From Alentia gelatinosa (Eukaryota; Annelida; Polychaeta; Phyllodocida; Polynoidae): a DNA stretch of 64,000 nucleotides. The stretch covers positions 32,155,970 to 32,219,969 of the forward strand of contig OX465589.1 of the NCBI GenBank assembly GCA_950022655.1, written 5' to 3'. Positions 22,633 through 34,945 of this stretch are shown in pieces; positions within the stretch are counted from its first letter, which is position 1, and every line of letters begins with the position of its first letter. The notes under the pieces are model-generated. The model saw nothing but the letters and a program-made list of their open reading frames with translations. It was not told the DNA's origin and did no database searches. The position numbers and the translations under genes were made by a program.

Positions 22633-24391
22633 GTGAGACAGTTAGGCTGGGTGAGACAGACTCAGGCAGAGTGAGACAGACTCAGGCAGGGTGAGACAGA
22701 CTCGGGAAGGGTGAGTTGAGACAGACTCAGGCAGGGTGAGACAGACTCTGGCAGGATGATGAGAGACAGACTCAGGCAGGGTATAAAAGACACGGGCAGG
22801 GCGAGATAGGCTTGGGCAGGGTGATGAGAAACAGACTTGGACAATGTGAGACAGACATGGGCAGGATAATGTGAGACAAACTGGGGCAGGGTGAGACAGA
22901 GTCAGGCAGGGTGAGACAGACTCAGGAAGGGTGAGGTGAGACAGAGTCAGGCAGGGTGAGACAGACTTGGGCAGGGTGATGAGAGACAGACTCAGGCAGG
23001 GTATGACAGACTTGGGTAGAGCGACATAGACTTGAGCAGAGTGATGAGAGACAGACTGGGGCAGGGTGAGACAGACTCACACAGGATGAGACAGACTCAG
23101 ACAGGGTGAGACAAACTCGGGCAGGGTTAGGTAATACAGACTCAGGCAGGGTGAAACAGACTCGGTCAGGGTGAAGGGAGACAGACAGAGGGTGGGTATA
23201 ACAGACATGGGCAGTTTCAGGTTAGACAGACTAGGGTAGGTCGAGACAGACTGGGGCAGGGTAAGTTGAGACAGACTGGGACAGGGTGAGAAAGACATGG
23301 GCAGGATAATGAGAGACAGACTGGGGCAGGGTTAGACAGAGTCAGGCAGGGTGAGACAGACTCGGGAAGGGTGAGACAATCTCGGGCAGGGTGATGAGAG
23401 ACAGACTCAGGGAGGGTATGACAGACTCGGGCAGGCCTACTTAATTGGTCGCTAGTTTATGCAGCGACCTTGAAATTGACTGCAATTGTTACTGATAGAT
23501 TGGCCATCAACCCCTGTCTGTGCTGAGCTCCTCACTCTCAGTCGGATAGATTGACGTGCCGTACCGTACGCAGAATTTAACTCACTGTCGCCCAAATTAT
23601 CATAGCCCAAGACATCTAAGGATGATACGTACCAAATGCGGAAATTCACTTCCAGTTAGAATTCAGCCATGAGACTTTAACACCAGTTAGGGACACATAT
23701 AACCTACGATCACCTAAAATATGAAGAAAATCGGCCAATTAGATCTAACGATATTCGTGTTTGAATCTGGTTGTAACAAATGCTGCTCTGGTGGCCAGTG
23801 TAGGCCTACTTAATTGGTCGCTAGTTTATGCAGCGACCTTGATATTGACTGCACTTGTTACTGATAGATTGGCCATCAACCCCTGTCTGTGCTGAGCTCC
23901 TCACTCTCAGTCGAATAGATTGATGGGCCTTACCTTACGCAGAATTTAACTGACTGTCGTCCAAATTATCATAGCCCAAGACATCTGAGGATGATGCGTA
24001 CCAAATGCGGAAATTCACTTCCCGTTGGAATATGGCCATGAAACTTTAACACCAGTTAGGGACACATATAACCTACGATCACCTAAAATATGAAGAAAAT
24101 CGGCCGCTTGGATCTAACGACATTCACGTTTGAATATGGTTGTATCAAATGCTGCTCTGGTGGCCAGTGTACTGACGCTGGGTGACTATGATAAGAACTA
24201 ACGTTTTAATTGACAGGTCCTGCCACCTGGTGTATTATGTGAAACCAGGTTCCTCACTACATTCATAACGCCCTTAACATGCCCTCTTCCTGTCAGACTC
24301 AGTGGTCTAGAGGTAGTGTCAGCAAGGGAAACCTATGGTTGAGAGTTCAATCCCCTTCCATGCAGAGCGGGTTTTTTTTCAAGAGTCATGG
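22633..24391 (+). repeat. satellite monomer 14, class N with two private minisatellite changes
   Basis: The minisatellite has GACAAACTCGGG near 23110 and GAGGGTGGG near 23188, a pair found otherwise only in monomer 25. Block A has TTGAAATTG, CAATTG, GCGGAAATTC and TTGTAAC, and B is the gaata form. The tRNA-like sequence is at 24296-24368. T8. Confidence 0.95.
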
Positions 24392-26150
24392 GTGAGACAG
24401 TTAGGCTGGGTGAGACAGACTCAGGCAGAGTGAGACAGACTCAGGCAGGGTGAGACAGACTCGGGAAGGGTGAGTTGAGACAGACTCAGGCAGGGTGAGA
24501 CAGACTCTGGCAGGATGATGAGAGACAGACTCAGGCAGGGTATAAAAGACACGGGCAGGGCGAGATAGGCTTGGGCAGGGTGATGAGAAACAGACTTGGA
24601 CAATGTGAGACAGACATGGGCAGGATAATGTGAGACAAACTGGGGCAGGGTGAGACAGAGTCAGGCAGGGTGAGACAGACTCAGGAAGGGTGAGGTGAGA
24701 CAGAGTCAGGCAGGGTGAGACAGACTTGGGCAGGGTGATGAGAGACAGACTCAGGCAGGGTATGACAGACTTGGGTAGAGCGACATAGACTTGAGCAGAG
24801 TGATGAGAGACAGACTGGGGCAGGGTGAGACAGACTCACACAGGATGAGACAGACTCAGACAGGGTGAGACAGACTCGGGCAGGGTTAGGTAATACAGAC
24901 TCAGGCAGGGTGAAACAGACTCGGTCAGGGTGAAGGGAGACAGACAGAGGGAGGGTATAACAGACATGGGCAGTTTCAGGTTAGACAGACTAGGGTAGGT
25001 CGAGACAGACTGGGGCAGGGTAAGTTGAGACAGACTGGGACAGGGTGAGAAAGACATGGGCAGGATAATGAGAGACAGACTGGGGCAGGGTTAGACAGAG
25101 TCAGGCAGGGTGAGACAGACTCGGGAAGGGTGAGACAATCTCGGGCAGGGTGATGAGAGACAGACTCAGGGAGGGTATGACAGACTCGGGCAGGCCTACT
25201 TAATTGGTCGCTAGTTTATGCAGCGACCTTGATATTGACTGCACTTGTTACTGATAGATTGGCCATCAACCCCTGTCTGTGCTGAGCTCCTCACTCTCAG
25301 TCGGATAGATTGACGTGCCGTACCGTACGCAGAATTTAACTCACTGTCGCCCAAATTATCATAGCCCAAGACATCTAAGGATGATACGTACCAAATGCGG
25401 ATATTCACTTCCAGTTAGAATTCAGCCATGAGACTTTAACACCAGTTAGGGACACATATAACCTATGATCACCTAAAATATGAAGAAAATCGGCCAATTA
25501 GATCTAACGATATTCGTGTTTGAATCTGGTTGTATCAAATGCTGCTCTGGTGGCCAGTGTAGGCCTACTTAATTGGTCGCTAGTTTATGCAGCGACCTTG
25601 ATATTGACTGCACTTGTTACTGATAGATTGGCCATCAACCCCTGTCTGTGCTGAGCTCCTCACTCTCAGTCGAATAGATTGATGGGCCTTACCTTCCGCA
25701 GAATTTAACTGACTGTCGTCCAAATTATCATAGCCCAAGACATCTGAGGATGATGCGTACCAAATGCGGAAATTCACTTCCCGTTGGAATATGGCCATGA
25801 AACTTTAACACCAGTTAGGGACACATATAACCTACGATCACCTAAAATATGAAGAAAATCGGCCGCTTGGATCTAACGACATTCACGTTTGAATATGGTT
25901 GTATCAAATGCTGCTCTGGTGGCCAGTGTACTCACGCTGGGTGACTATGATAAGAACTAACGTTTTAATTGACAGGTCCTGCCACCTGCTGTATTATGTG
26001 AAACCAGGTTCCTCACTACATTCATAACGCCCTTAACATGCCCTCTTCCTGTCAGACTCAGTGGTCTAGAGGTAGTGTCAGCAAGGGAAACCTATGGTTG
26101 AGAGTTCAATCCCCTTCCATGCAGAGCGGGTTTTTTTTCAAGAGTCATGG
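24392..26150 (+). repeat. satellite monomer 15, class R with private changes
   Basis: A class R unit with several changes seen nowhere else: CCTATGATC near 25463 in A, ACCTTCCGC near 25690 in B, GTACTCACGC near 25928 and ACCTGCTGT near 25984 in the 221-bp segment. The last breaks a pair in the upstream hairpin. The tRNA-like sequence at 26055-26127 is intact. T8. It has no counterpart in the second copy of the higher-order segment. Confidence 0.95.
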
Positions 26151-27909
26151 GTGAGACAGTTAGGCTGGGTGAGACAGACTCAGGCAGAGTGAGACAGACT
26201 CAGGCAGGGTGAGACAGACTCGGGAAGGGTGAGTTGAGACAGACTCAGGCAGGGTGAGACAGACTCTGGCAGGATGATGAGAGACAGACTCAGGCAGGGT
26301 ATAAAAGACACGGGCAGGGCGAGATAGGCTTGGGCAGGGTGATGAGAAACAGACTTGGACAATGTGAGACAGACATGGGCAGGATAATGTGAGACAAACT
26401 GGGGCAGGGTGAGACAGAGTCAGGCAGGGTGAGACAGACTCAGGAAGGGTGAGGTGAGACAGAGTCAGGCAGGGTGAGACAGACTTGGGCAGGGTGATGA
26501 GAGACAGACTCAGGCAGGGTATGACAGACTTGGGTAGAGCGACATAGACTTGAGCAGAGTGATGAGAGACAGACTGGGGCAGGGTGAGACAGACTCACAC
26601 AGGATGAGACAGACTCAGACAGGGTGAGACAGACTCGGGCAGGGTTAGGTAATACAGACTCAGGCAGGGTGAAACAGACTCGGTCAGGGTGAAGGGAGAC
26701 AGACAGAGGGAGGGTATAACAGACATGGGCAGTTTCAGGTTAGACAGACTAGGGTAGGTCGAGACAGACTGGGGCAGGGTAAGTTGAGACAGACGGGGAC
26801 AGGGTGAGAAAGACATGGGCAGGATAATGAGAGACAGACTGGGGCAGGGTTAGACAGAGTCAGGCAGGGTGAGACAGACTCGGGAAGGGTGAGACAATCT
26901 CGGGCAGGGTGATGAGAGACAGACTCAGGGAGGGTATGACAGACTCGGGCAGGCCTACTTAATTGGTCGCTAGTTTATGCAGCGACCTTGATATTGACTG
27001 CACTTGTTACTGATAGATTGGCCATCAACCCCTGTCTGTGCTGAGCTCCTCACTCTCAGTCGGATAGATTGACGTGCCGTACCGTACGCAGAATTTAACT
27101 CACTGTCGCCCAAATTATCATAGCCCAAGACATCTAAGGATGATACGTACCAAATGCGGATATTCACTTCCAGTTAGAATTCAGCCATGAGACTTTAACA
27201 CCAGTTAGGGACACATATAACCTACGATCACCTAAAATATGAAGAAAATCGGCCAATTAGATCTAACGATATTCGTGTTTGAATCTGGTTGTATCAAATG
27301 CTGCTCTGGTGGCCAGTGTAGGCCTACTTAATTGGTCGCTAGTTTATGCAGCGACCTTGATATTGACTGCACTTGTTACTGATAGATTGGCCATCAACCC
27401 CTGTCTGTGCTGAGCTCCTCACTCTCAGTCGAATAGATTGATGGGCCTTACCTTACGCAGAATTTAACTGACTGTCGTCCAAATTATCATAGCCCAAGAC
27501 ATCTGAGGATGATGCGTACCAAATGCGGAAATTCACTTCCCGTTGGAATATGGCCATGAAACTTTAACACCAGTTAGGGACACATATAACCTACGATCAC
27601 CTAAAATATGAAGAAAATCGGCCGCTTGGATCTAACGACATTCACGTTTGAATATGGTTGTATCAAATGCTGCTCTGGTGGCCAGTGTACTGACGCTGGG
27701 TGACTATGATAAGAACTAACGTTTTAATTGACAGGTCCTGCCACCTGGTGTATTATGTGAAACCAGGTTCCTCACTACATTCATAACGCCCTTAACATGC
27801 CCTCTTCCTGTCAGACTCAGTGGTCTAGAGGTAGTGTCAGCAAGGGAAACCTATGGTTGAGAGTTCAATCCCCTTCCATGCAGAGCGGGTTTTTTTTCAA
27901 GAGTCATGG
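26151..27909 (+). repeat. satellite monomer 16, class R
   Basis: A class R unit with a private GACAGACGGGGACAGG near 26788 in the minisatellite. B is the gaata form. The tRNA-like sequence is at 27814-27886. T8. Confidence 0.95.
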
Positions 27910-29668
27910 GTGAGACAGTTAGGCTGGGTGAGACAGACTCAGGCAGAGTGAGACAGACTCAGGCAGGGTGAGACAGACTCGGGAAGGGTGAGTTGAGACA
28001 GACTCAGGCAGGGTGAGACAGACTCTGGCAGGATGATGAGAGACAGACTCAGGCAGGGTATAAAAGACACGGGCAGGGCGAGATAGGCTTGGGCAGGGTG
28101 ATGAGAAACAGACTTGGACAATGTGAGACAGACATGGGCAGGATAATGTGAGACAAACTGGGGCAGGGTGAGACAGAGTCAGGCAGGGTGAGACAGACTC
28201 AGGAAGGGTGAGGTGAGACAGAGTCAGGCAGGGTGAGACAGACTTGGGCAGGGTGATGAGAGACAGACTCAGGCAGGGTATGACAGACTTGGGTAGAGCG
28301 ACATAGACTTGAGCAGAGTGATGAGAGACAGACTGGGGCAGGGTGAGACAGACTCACACAGGATGAGACAGACTCAGACAGGGTGAGACAGACTCGGGCA
28401 GGGTTAGGTAATACAGACTCAGGCAGGGTGAAACAGACTCGGTCAGGGTGAAGGGAGACAGACAGAGGGAGGGTATAACAGACATGGGCAGTTTCAGGTT
28501 AGACAGACTAGGGTAGGTCGAGACAGACTGGGGCAGGGTAAGTTGAGACAGACTGGGACAGGGTGAGAAAGACATGGGCAGGATAATGAGAGACAGACTG
28601 GGGCAGGGTTAGACAGAGTCAGGCAGGGTGAGACAGACTCGGGAAGGGTGAGACAATCTCGGGCAGGGTGATGAGAGACAGACTCAGGGAGGGTATGACA
28701 GACTCGGGCAGGCCTACTTAATTGGTCGCTAGTTTATGCAGCGACCTTGATATTGACTGCACTTGTTACTGATAGATTGGCCATCAACCCCTGTCTGTGC
28801 TGAGCTCCTCACTCTCAGTCGGATAGATTGACGTGCCGTACCGTACGCAGAATTTAACTCACTGTCGCCCAAATTATCATAGCCCAAGACATCTAAGGAT
28901 GATACGTACCAAATGCGGATATTCACTTCCAGTTAGAATTCAGCCATGAGACTTTAACACCAGTTAGGGACACATATAACCTACGATCACCTAAAATATG
29001 AAGAAAATCGGCCAATTAGATCTAACGATATTCGTGTTTGAATCTGGTGCTATCAAATGCTGCTCTGGTGGCCAGTGTAGGCCTACTTAATTGGTCGCTA
29101 GTTTATGCAGCGACCTTGATATTGACTGCACTTGTTACTGATAGATTGGCCATCAACCCCTGTCTGTGCTGAGCTCCTCACTCTCAGTCGAATAGATTGA
29201 TGGGCCTTACCTTACGCAGAATTTAACTGACTGTCGTCCAAATTATCATAGCCCAAGACATCTGAGGATGATGCGTACCAAATGCGGAAATTCACTTCCC
29301 GTTGGAATATGGCCATGAAACTTTAACACCAGTTAGGGACACATATAACCTACGATCACCTAAAATATGAAGAAAATCGGCCGCTTGGATCTAACGACAT
29401 TCACGTTTGAATATGGTTGTATCAAATGCTGCTCTGGTGGCCAGTGTACTGACGCTGGGTGACTATGATAAGAACTAACGTTTTAATTGACAGGTCCTGC
29501 CACCTGGTGTATTATGTGAAACCAGGTTCCTCACTACATTCATAACGCCCTTAACATGCCCTCTTCCTGTCAGACTCAGTGGTCTAGAGGCAGTGTCAGC
29601 AAGGGAAATCTATGGTTGAGAATTCAATCCCCTTCAATGCAGAGCGGGTTTTTTTTCAAGAGTCATGG
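27910..29668 (+). repeat. satellite monomer 17, class R with altered tRNA-like sequence
   Basis: Block A ends with CTGGTGCTATC in place of CTGGTTGTATC. The tRNA-like sequence (29573-29645) has four substitutions, one of which turns the B box into ATTCAATCC at 29622-29630 and creates GAATTC. The A box at 29580-29590 is intact. The same set recurs in monomer 27. B is the gaata form. T8. Confidence 0.95.
29573..29645 (+). pseudogene. tRNA-like sequence with mutated B box
   Basis: Relative to the common form, GGTAGTG is GGCAGTG, AAACCTATGG is AAATCTATGG, GAGTTCAATCC is GAATTCAATCC and CTTCCATG is CTTCAATG. The third change hits an invariant G of the B box. Loss of this G would be expected to weaken TFIIIC binding, so this copy is probably inactive even if others are not. 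The copy at 47161-47233 is the same. Confidence 0.55.
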
Positions 29669-31427
29669 GTGAGACAGTTAGGCTGGGTGAGACAGACTCT
29701 GGCAGAGTGAGACAGACTCAGGCAGGGTGAGACAGACTCGGGAAGGGTGAGTTGAGACAGACTCAGGCAGGGTGAGACAGACTCTGGCAGGATGATGAGA
29801 GACAGACTCAGGCAGGGTATAAAAGACACGGGCAGGGCGAGATAGGCTTGGGCAGGGTGATGAGAAACAGACTTGGACAATGTGAGACAGACATGGGCAG
29901 GATAATGTGAGACAAACTGGGGCAGGGTGAGACAGAGTCAGGCAGGGTGAGACAGACTCAGGAAGGGTGAGGTGAGACAGAGTCAGGCAGGGTGAGACAG
30001 ACTTGGGCAGGGTGATGAGAGACAGACTCAGGCAGGGTATGACAGACTTGGGTAGAGCGACATAGACTTGAGCAGAGTGATGAGAGACAGACTGGGGCAG
30101 GGTGAGACAGACTCACACAGGATGAGACAGACTCAGACAGGGTGAGACAGACTCGGGCAGGGTTAGGTAATACAGACTCAGGCAGGGTGAAACAGACTCG
30201 GTCAGGGTGAAGGGAGACAGACAGAGGGAGGGTATAACAGACATGGGCAGTTTCAGGTTAGACAGACTAGGGTAGGTCGAGACAGACTGGGGCAGGGTAA
30301 GTTGAGACAGACTGGGACAGGGTGAGAAAGACATGGGCAGGATAATGAGAGACAGACTGGGGCAGGGTTAGACAGAGTCAGGCAGGGTGAGACAGACTCG
30401 GGAAGGGTGAGACAATCTCGGGCAGGGTGATGAGAGACAGACTCAGGGAGGGTATGACAGACTCGGGCAGGCCTACTTAATTGGTCGCTAGTTTATGCAG
30501 CGACCTTGATATTGACTGCACTTGTTACTGATAGATTGGCCATCAACCCCTGTCTGTGCTGAGCTCCTCACTCTCAGTCGGATAGATTGACGTGCCGTAC
30601 CGTACGCAGAATTTAACTCACTGTCGCCCAAATTATCATAGCCCAAGACATCTAAGGATGATACGTACCAAATGCGGAAATTCACTTCCAGTTAGAATTC
30701 AGCCATGAGACTTTAACACCAGTTAGGGACACATATAACCTACGATCACCTAAAATATGAAGAAAATCGGCCAATTAGATCTAACGATATTCGTGTTTGA
30801 ATCTGGTTGTATCAAATGCTGCTCTGGTGGCCAGTGTAGGCCTACTTAATTGGTCGCTAGTTTATGCAGCGACCTTGATATTGACTGCACTTGTTACTGA
30901 TAGATTGGCCATCAACCCCTGCCTGTGCTGAGCTCCTCACTCTCAGTCGAATAGATTGATGGGCCTTACCTTACGCAGAATTTAACTGACTGTCGTCCAA
31001 ATTATCATAGCCCAAGACATCTGAGGATGATGCGTACCAAATGCGGAAATTCACTTCCCGTTGGAATATGGCCATGAAACTTTAACACCAGTTAGGGACA
31101 CATATAACCTACGATCACCTAAAATATGAAGAAAATCGGCCGCTTGGATCTAACGACATTCACGTTTGAATATGGTTGTATCAAATGCTGCTCTGGTGGC
31201 CAGTGTACTGACGCTGGGTGACTATGATAAGAACTAACGTTTTAATTGACAGGTCCTGCCACCTGGTGTATTATGTGAAACCAGGTTCCTCACTACATTC
31301 ATAACGCCCTTAACATGCCCTCTTCCTGTCAGACTCAGTGGTCTAGAGGTAGTGTCAGCAAGGGAAACCTATGGTTGAGAGTTCAATCCCCTTCCATGCA
31401 GAGCGGGTTTTTTTTCAAGAGTCATGG
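29669..31427 (+). repeat. satellite monomer 18, class R
   Basis: The second minisatellite copy reads ACTCTGGCAGA near 29696, shared only with monomer 28. Block A has GCGGAAATTC. B is the gaata form with CCCCTGCCTGTGC near 30917, also as in monomer 28. The tRNA-like sequence is at 31332-31404. T8. Confidence 0.95.
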
Positions 31428-33186
31428 GTGAGACAGTTAGGCTGGGTGAGACAGACTCAGGCAGAGTGAGACAGACTCAGGCAGGGTGAGACAGACTCGG
31501 GAAGGGTGAGTTGAGACAGACTCAGGCAGGGTGAGACAGACTCTGGCAGGATGATGAGAGACAGACTCAGGCAGGGTATAAAAGACACGGGCAGGGCGAG
31601 ATAGGCTTGGGCAGGGTGATGAGAAACAGACTTGGACAATGTGAGACAGACATGGGCAGGATAATGTGAGACAAACTGGGGCAGGGTGAGACAGAGTCAG
31701 GCAGGGTGAGACAGACTCAGGAAGGGTGAGGTGAGACAGAGTCAGGCAGGGTGAGACAGACTTGGGCAGGGTGATGAGAGACAGACTCAGGCAGGGTATG
31801 ACAGACTTGGGTAGAGCGACATAGACTTGAGCAGAGTGATGAGAGACAGACTGGGGCAGGGTGAGACAGACTCACACAGGATGAGACAGACTCAGACAGG
31901 GTGAGACAGACTCGGGCAGGGTTAGGTAATACAGACTCAGGCAGGGTGAAACAGACTCGGTCAGGGTGAAGGGAGACAGACAGAGGGAGGGTATAACAGA
32001 CATGGGCAGTTTCAGGTTAGACAGACTAGGGTAGGTCGAGACAGACTGGGGCAGGGTAAGTTGAGACAGACTGGGACAGGGTGAGAAAGACATGGGCAGG
32101 ATAATGAGAGACAGACTGGGGCAGGGTTAGACAGAGTCAGGCAGGGTGAGACAGACTCGGGAAGGGTGAGACAATCTCGGGCAGGGTGATGAGAGACAGA
32201 CTCAGGGAGGGTATGACAGACTCGAACAGGCCTACTTAATTGGTCGCTAGTTTATGCAGCGACCTTGATATTGACTGCACTTGTTACTGATAGATTGGCC
32301 ATCAACCCCTGTCTGTGCTGAGCTCCTCACTTTCAGTCGGATAGATTGACGTGCCGTACCGTACGCAGAATTTAACTCACTGTCACCCAAATTATCATAG
32401 CCCAAGACATCTAAGGATGATACGTACCAAATGCGGATATTCACTTCCAGTTAGAATTCAGCCATGAGACTTTAACACCAGTTAGGGACACATATAACCT
32501 ACGATCACCTAAAATATGAAGAAAATCGGCCAATTAGATCTAACGATATTCGTGTTTGAATCTGGTTGTATCAAATGCTGCTCTGGTGGCCAGTGTAGGC
32601 CTACTTAATTGGTCGCTAGTTTATGCAGCGACCTTGATATTGACTGCACTTGTTACTGATAGATTGGCCATCAATCCCTGTCTGTGCTGAGCTCCTCACT
32701 CTCAGTCGGATAGATTGACGTGCCGTACCGTACGCAGAATTTAACTGACTGTCGTCCAAATTATCATAGCCCAAGACATCTGAGGATGATGCGTACCAAA
32801 TGCGGAAATTCACTTCCCGTTGGAATATGGCCATGAAACTTTAACACCAGTTAGGGACACATATAACCTACGATCACCTAAAATATGAAGAAATTCGGCC
32901 GCTTGGATCTAACGACATTCACGTTTGAATATGGTTGTATCAAATGCTGCTCTGGTGGCCAGTGTACTGACGCTGGGTGACTATGATAAGAACTAACGTT
33001 TTAATTGACAGGTCCTGCCACCTGGTGTATTATGTGAAACCAGGTTCCTCACTACATTCATAACGCCCTTAACATGCCCTCTTCCTGTCAGACTCAGTGG
33101 TCTAGAGGTAGTGTCAGCAAGGGAAACCTATGGTTGAGAGTTCAATCCCCTTCCATGCAGAGCGGTTTTTTTTTCAAGAGTCATGG
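31428..33186 (+). repeat. satellite monomer 19, class K
   Basis: A class K unit with CGAACAGG, CTTTCAG, GTCACCC, ATCAATCCC, ggata and GAAATTCGG, and the less common T9 run. It matches monomers 1 and 29. The tRNA-like sequence is at 33091-33163. Confidence 0.95.
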
Positions 33187-34945
33187 GTGAGACAGTTAGG
33201 CTGGGTGAGACAGACTCAGGCAGAGTGAGACAGACTCAGGCAGGGTGAGACAGACTCGGGAAGGGTGAGTTGAGACAGACTCAGGCAGGGTGAGACAGAC
33301 TCTGGCAGGATGATGAGAGACAGACTCAGGCAGGGTATAAAAGACACGGGCAGGGCGAGATAGGCTTGGGCAGGGTGATGAGAAACAGACTTGGACAATG
33401 TGAGACAGACATGGGCAGGATAATGTGAGACAAACTGGGGCAGGGTGAGACAGAGTCAGGCAGGGTGAGACAGACTCAGGAAGGGTGAGGTGAGACAGAG
33501 TCAGGCAGGGTGAGACAGACTTGGGCAGGGTGATGAGAGACAGACTCAGGCAGGGTATGACAGACTTGGGTAGAGCGACATAGACTTGAGCAGAGTGATG
33601 AGAGACAGACTGGGGCAGGGTGAGACAGACTCACACAGGATGAGACAGACTCAGACAGGGTGAGACAGACTCGGGCAGGGTTAGGTAATACAGACTCAGG
33701 CAGGGTGAAACAGACTCGGTCAGGGTGAAGGGAGACAGACAGAGGGAGGGTATAACAGACATGGGCAGTTTCAGGTTAGACAGACTAGGGTAGGTCGAGA
33801 CAGACTGGGGCAGGGTAAGTTGAGACAGACTGGGACAGGGTGAGAAAGACATGGGCAGGATAATGAGAGACAGACTGGGGCAGGGTTAGACAGAGTCAGG
33901 CAGGGTGAGACAGACTCGGGAAGGGTGAGACAATCTCGGGCAGGGTGATGAGAGACAGACTCAGGGAGGGTATGACAGACTCGGGCAGGCCTACTTAATT
34001 GGTCGCTAGTTTATGCAGCGACCTTGATATTGACTGCACTTGTTACTGATAGATTGGCCATCAACCCCTGTCTGTGCTGAGCTCCTCACTCTCAGTCGGA
34101 TAGATTGACGTGCCGTACCGTACGCAGAATTTAACTCACTGTCGCCCAAATTATCATAGCCCAAGACATCTAAGGATGATACGTACCAAATGCGGATATT
34201 CACTTCCAGTTAGAATTCAGCCATGAGACTTTAACACCAGTTAGGGACACATATAACCTACGATCACCTAAAATATGAAGAAAATCGGCCAATTAGATCT
34301 AACGATATTCGTGTTTGAATCTGGTTGTATCAAATGCTGCTCTGGTGGCCAGTGTAGGCCTACTTAATTGGTCGCTAGTTTATGCAGCGACCTTGATATT
34401 GACTGCACTTGTTACTGATAGATTGGCCATCAACCCCTGTCTGTGCTGAGCTCCTCACTCTCAGTCGAATAGATTGATGGGCCTTACCTTACGCAGAATT
34501 TAACTGACTGTCGTCCAAATTATCATAGCCCAAGACATCTGAGGATGATGCGTACCAAATGCGGAAATTCACTTCCCGTTGGAATATGGCCATGAAACTT
34601 TAACACTAGTTAGGGACACATATAACCTACGATCACCTAAAATATGAAGAAAATCGGCCGCTTGGATCTAACGACATTCACGTTTTAATATGGTTGTATC
34701 AAATGCTGCTGTGGTGGCCAGTGTACTGACGCTGGGTGACTATGATAAGAACTAACGTTTTAATTGACAGGTCCTGCCACCTGGTGTATTATGTGAAACC
34801 AGGTTCCTCACTACATTCATAACGCCCTTAACATGCCCTCTTCCTGTCAGACTCAGTGGTCTAGAGGTAGTGTCAGCAAGGGAAACCTATGGTTGAGAGT
34901 TCAATCCCCTTCCATGCAGAGCGGTTTTTTTTTCAAGAGTCATGG
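33187..34945 (+). repeat. satellite monomer 20, class R, partner of monomer 2
   Basis: Block B carries CACTAGTT near 34604, TTTTAATATGG near 34683 and GCTGTGGTGG near 34708, otherwise found together only in monomer 2. It has the common CCGCTTGG where monomer 2 has CCTCTTGG. B is the gaata form. The tRNA-like sequence is at 34850-34922. T9. Confidence 0.95.

Larger units (their letters stand above)
17358..24391 (+). repeat. higher-order segment, copy 1a (monomers 11-14)
   Basis: The order N with CTCGGTGAGG, CCTACAATC with T9, class D with ATCAACCCC, and the GACAAACTCGGG unit is repeated in the same order at 36705-43738. The shift is 19,347 bp, which is 11 units less the 2-bp deletion. Each of the four units carries marks that are rare or absent elsewhere. 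Confidence 0.85.
27910..33186 (+). repeat. higher-order segment, copy 1b (monomers 17-19)
   Basis: The order mutated B box, ACTCTGGCAGA with CCCCTGCCTGTGC, and class K with T9 recurs at 45498-50774. The shift here is 17,588 bp, 10 units less 2 bp. It is one unit less than for segment 1a, so one monomer was gained in copy 1 or lost from copy 2 between the two parts. Confidence 0.85.
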
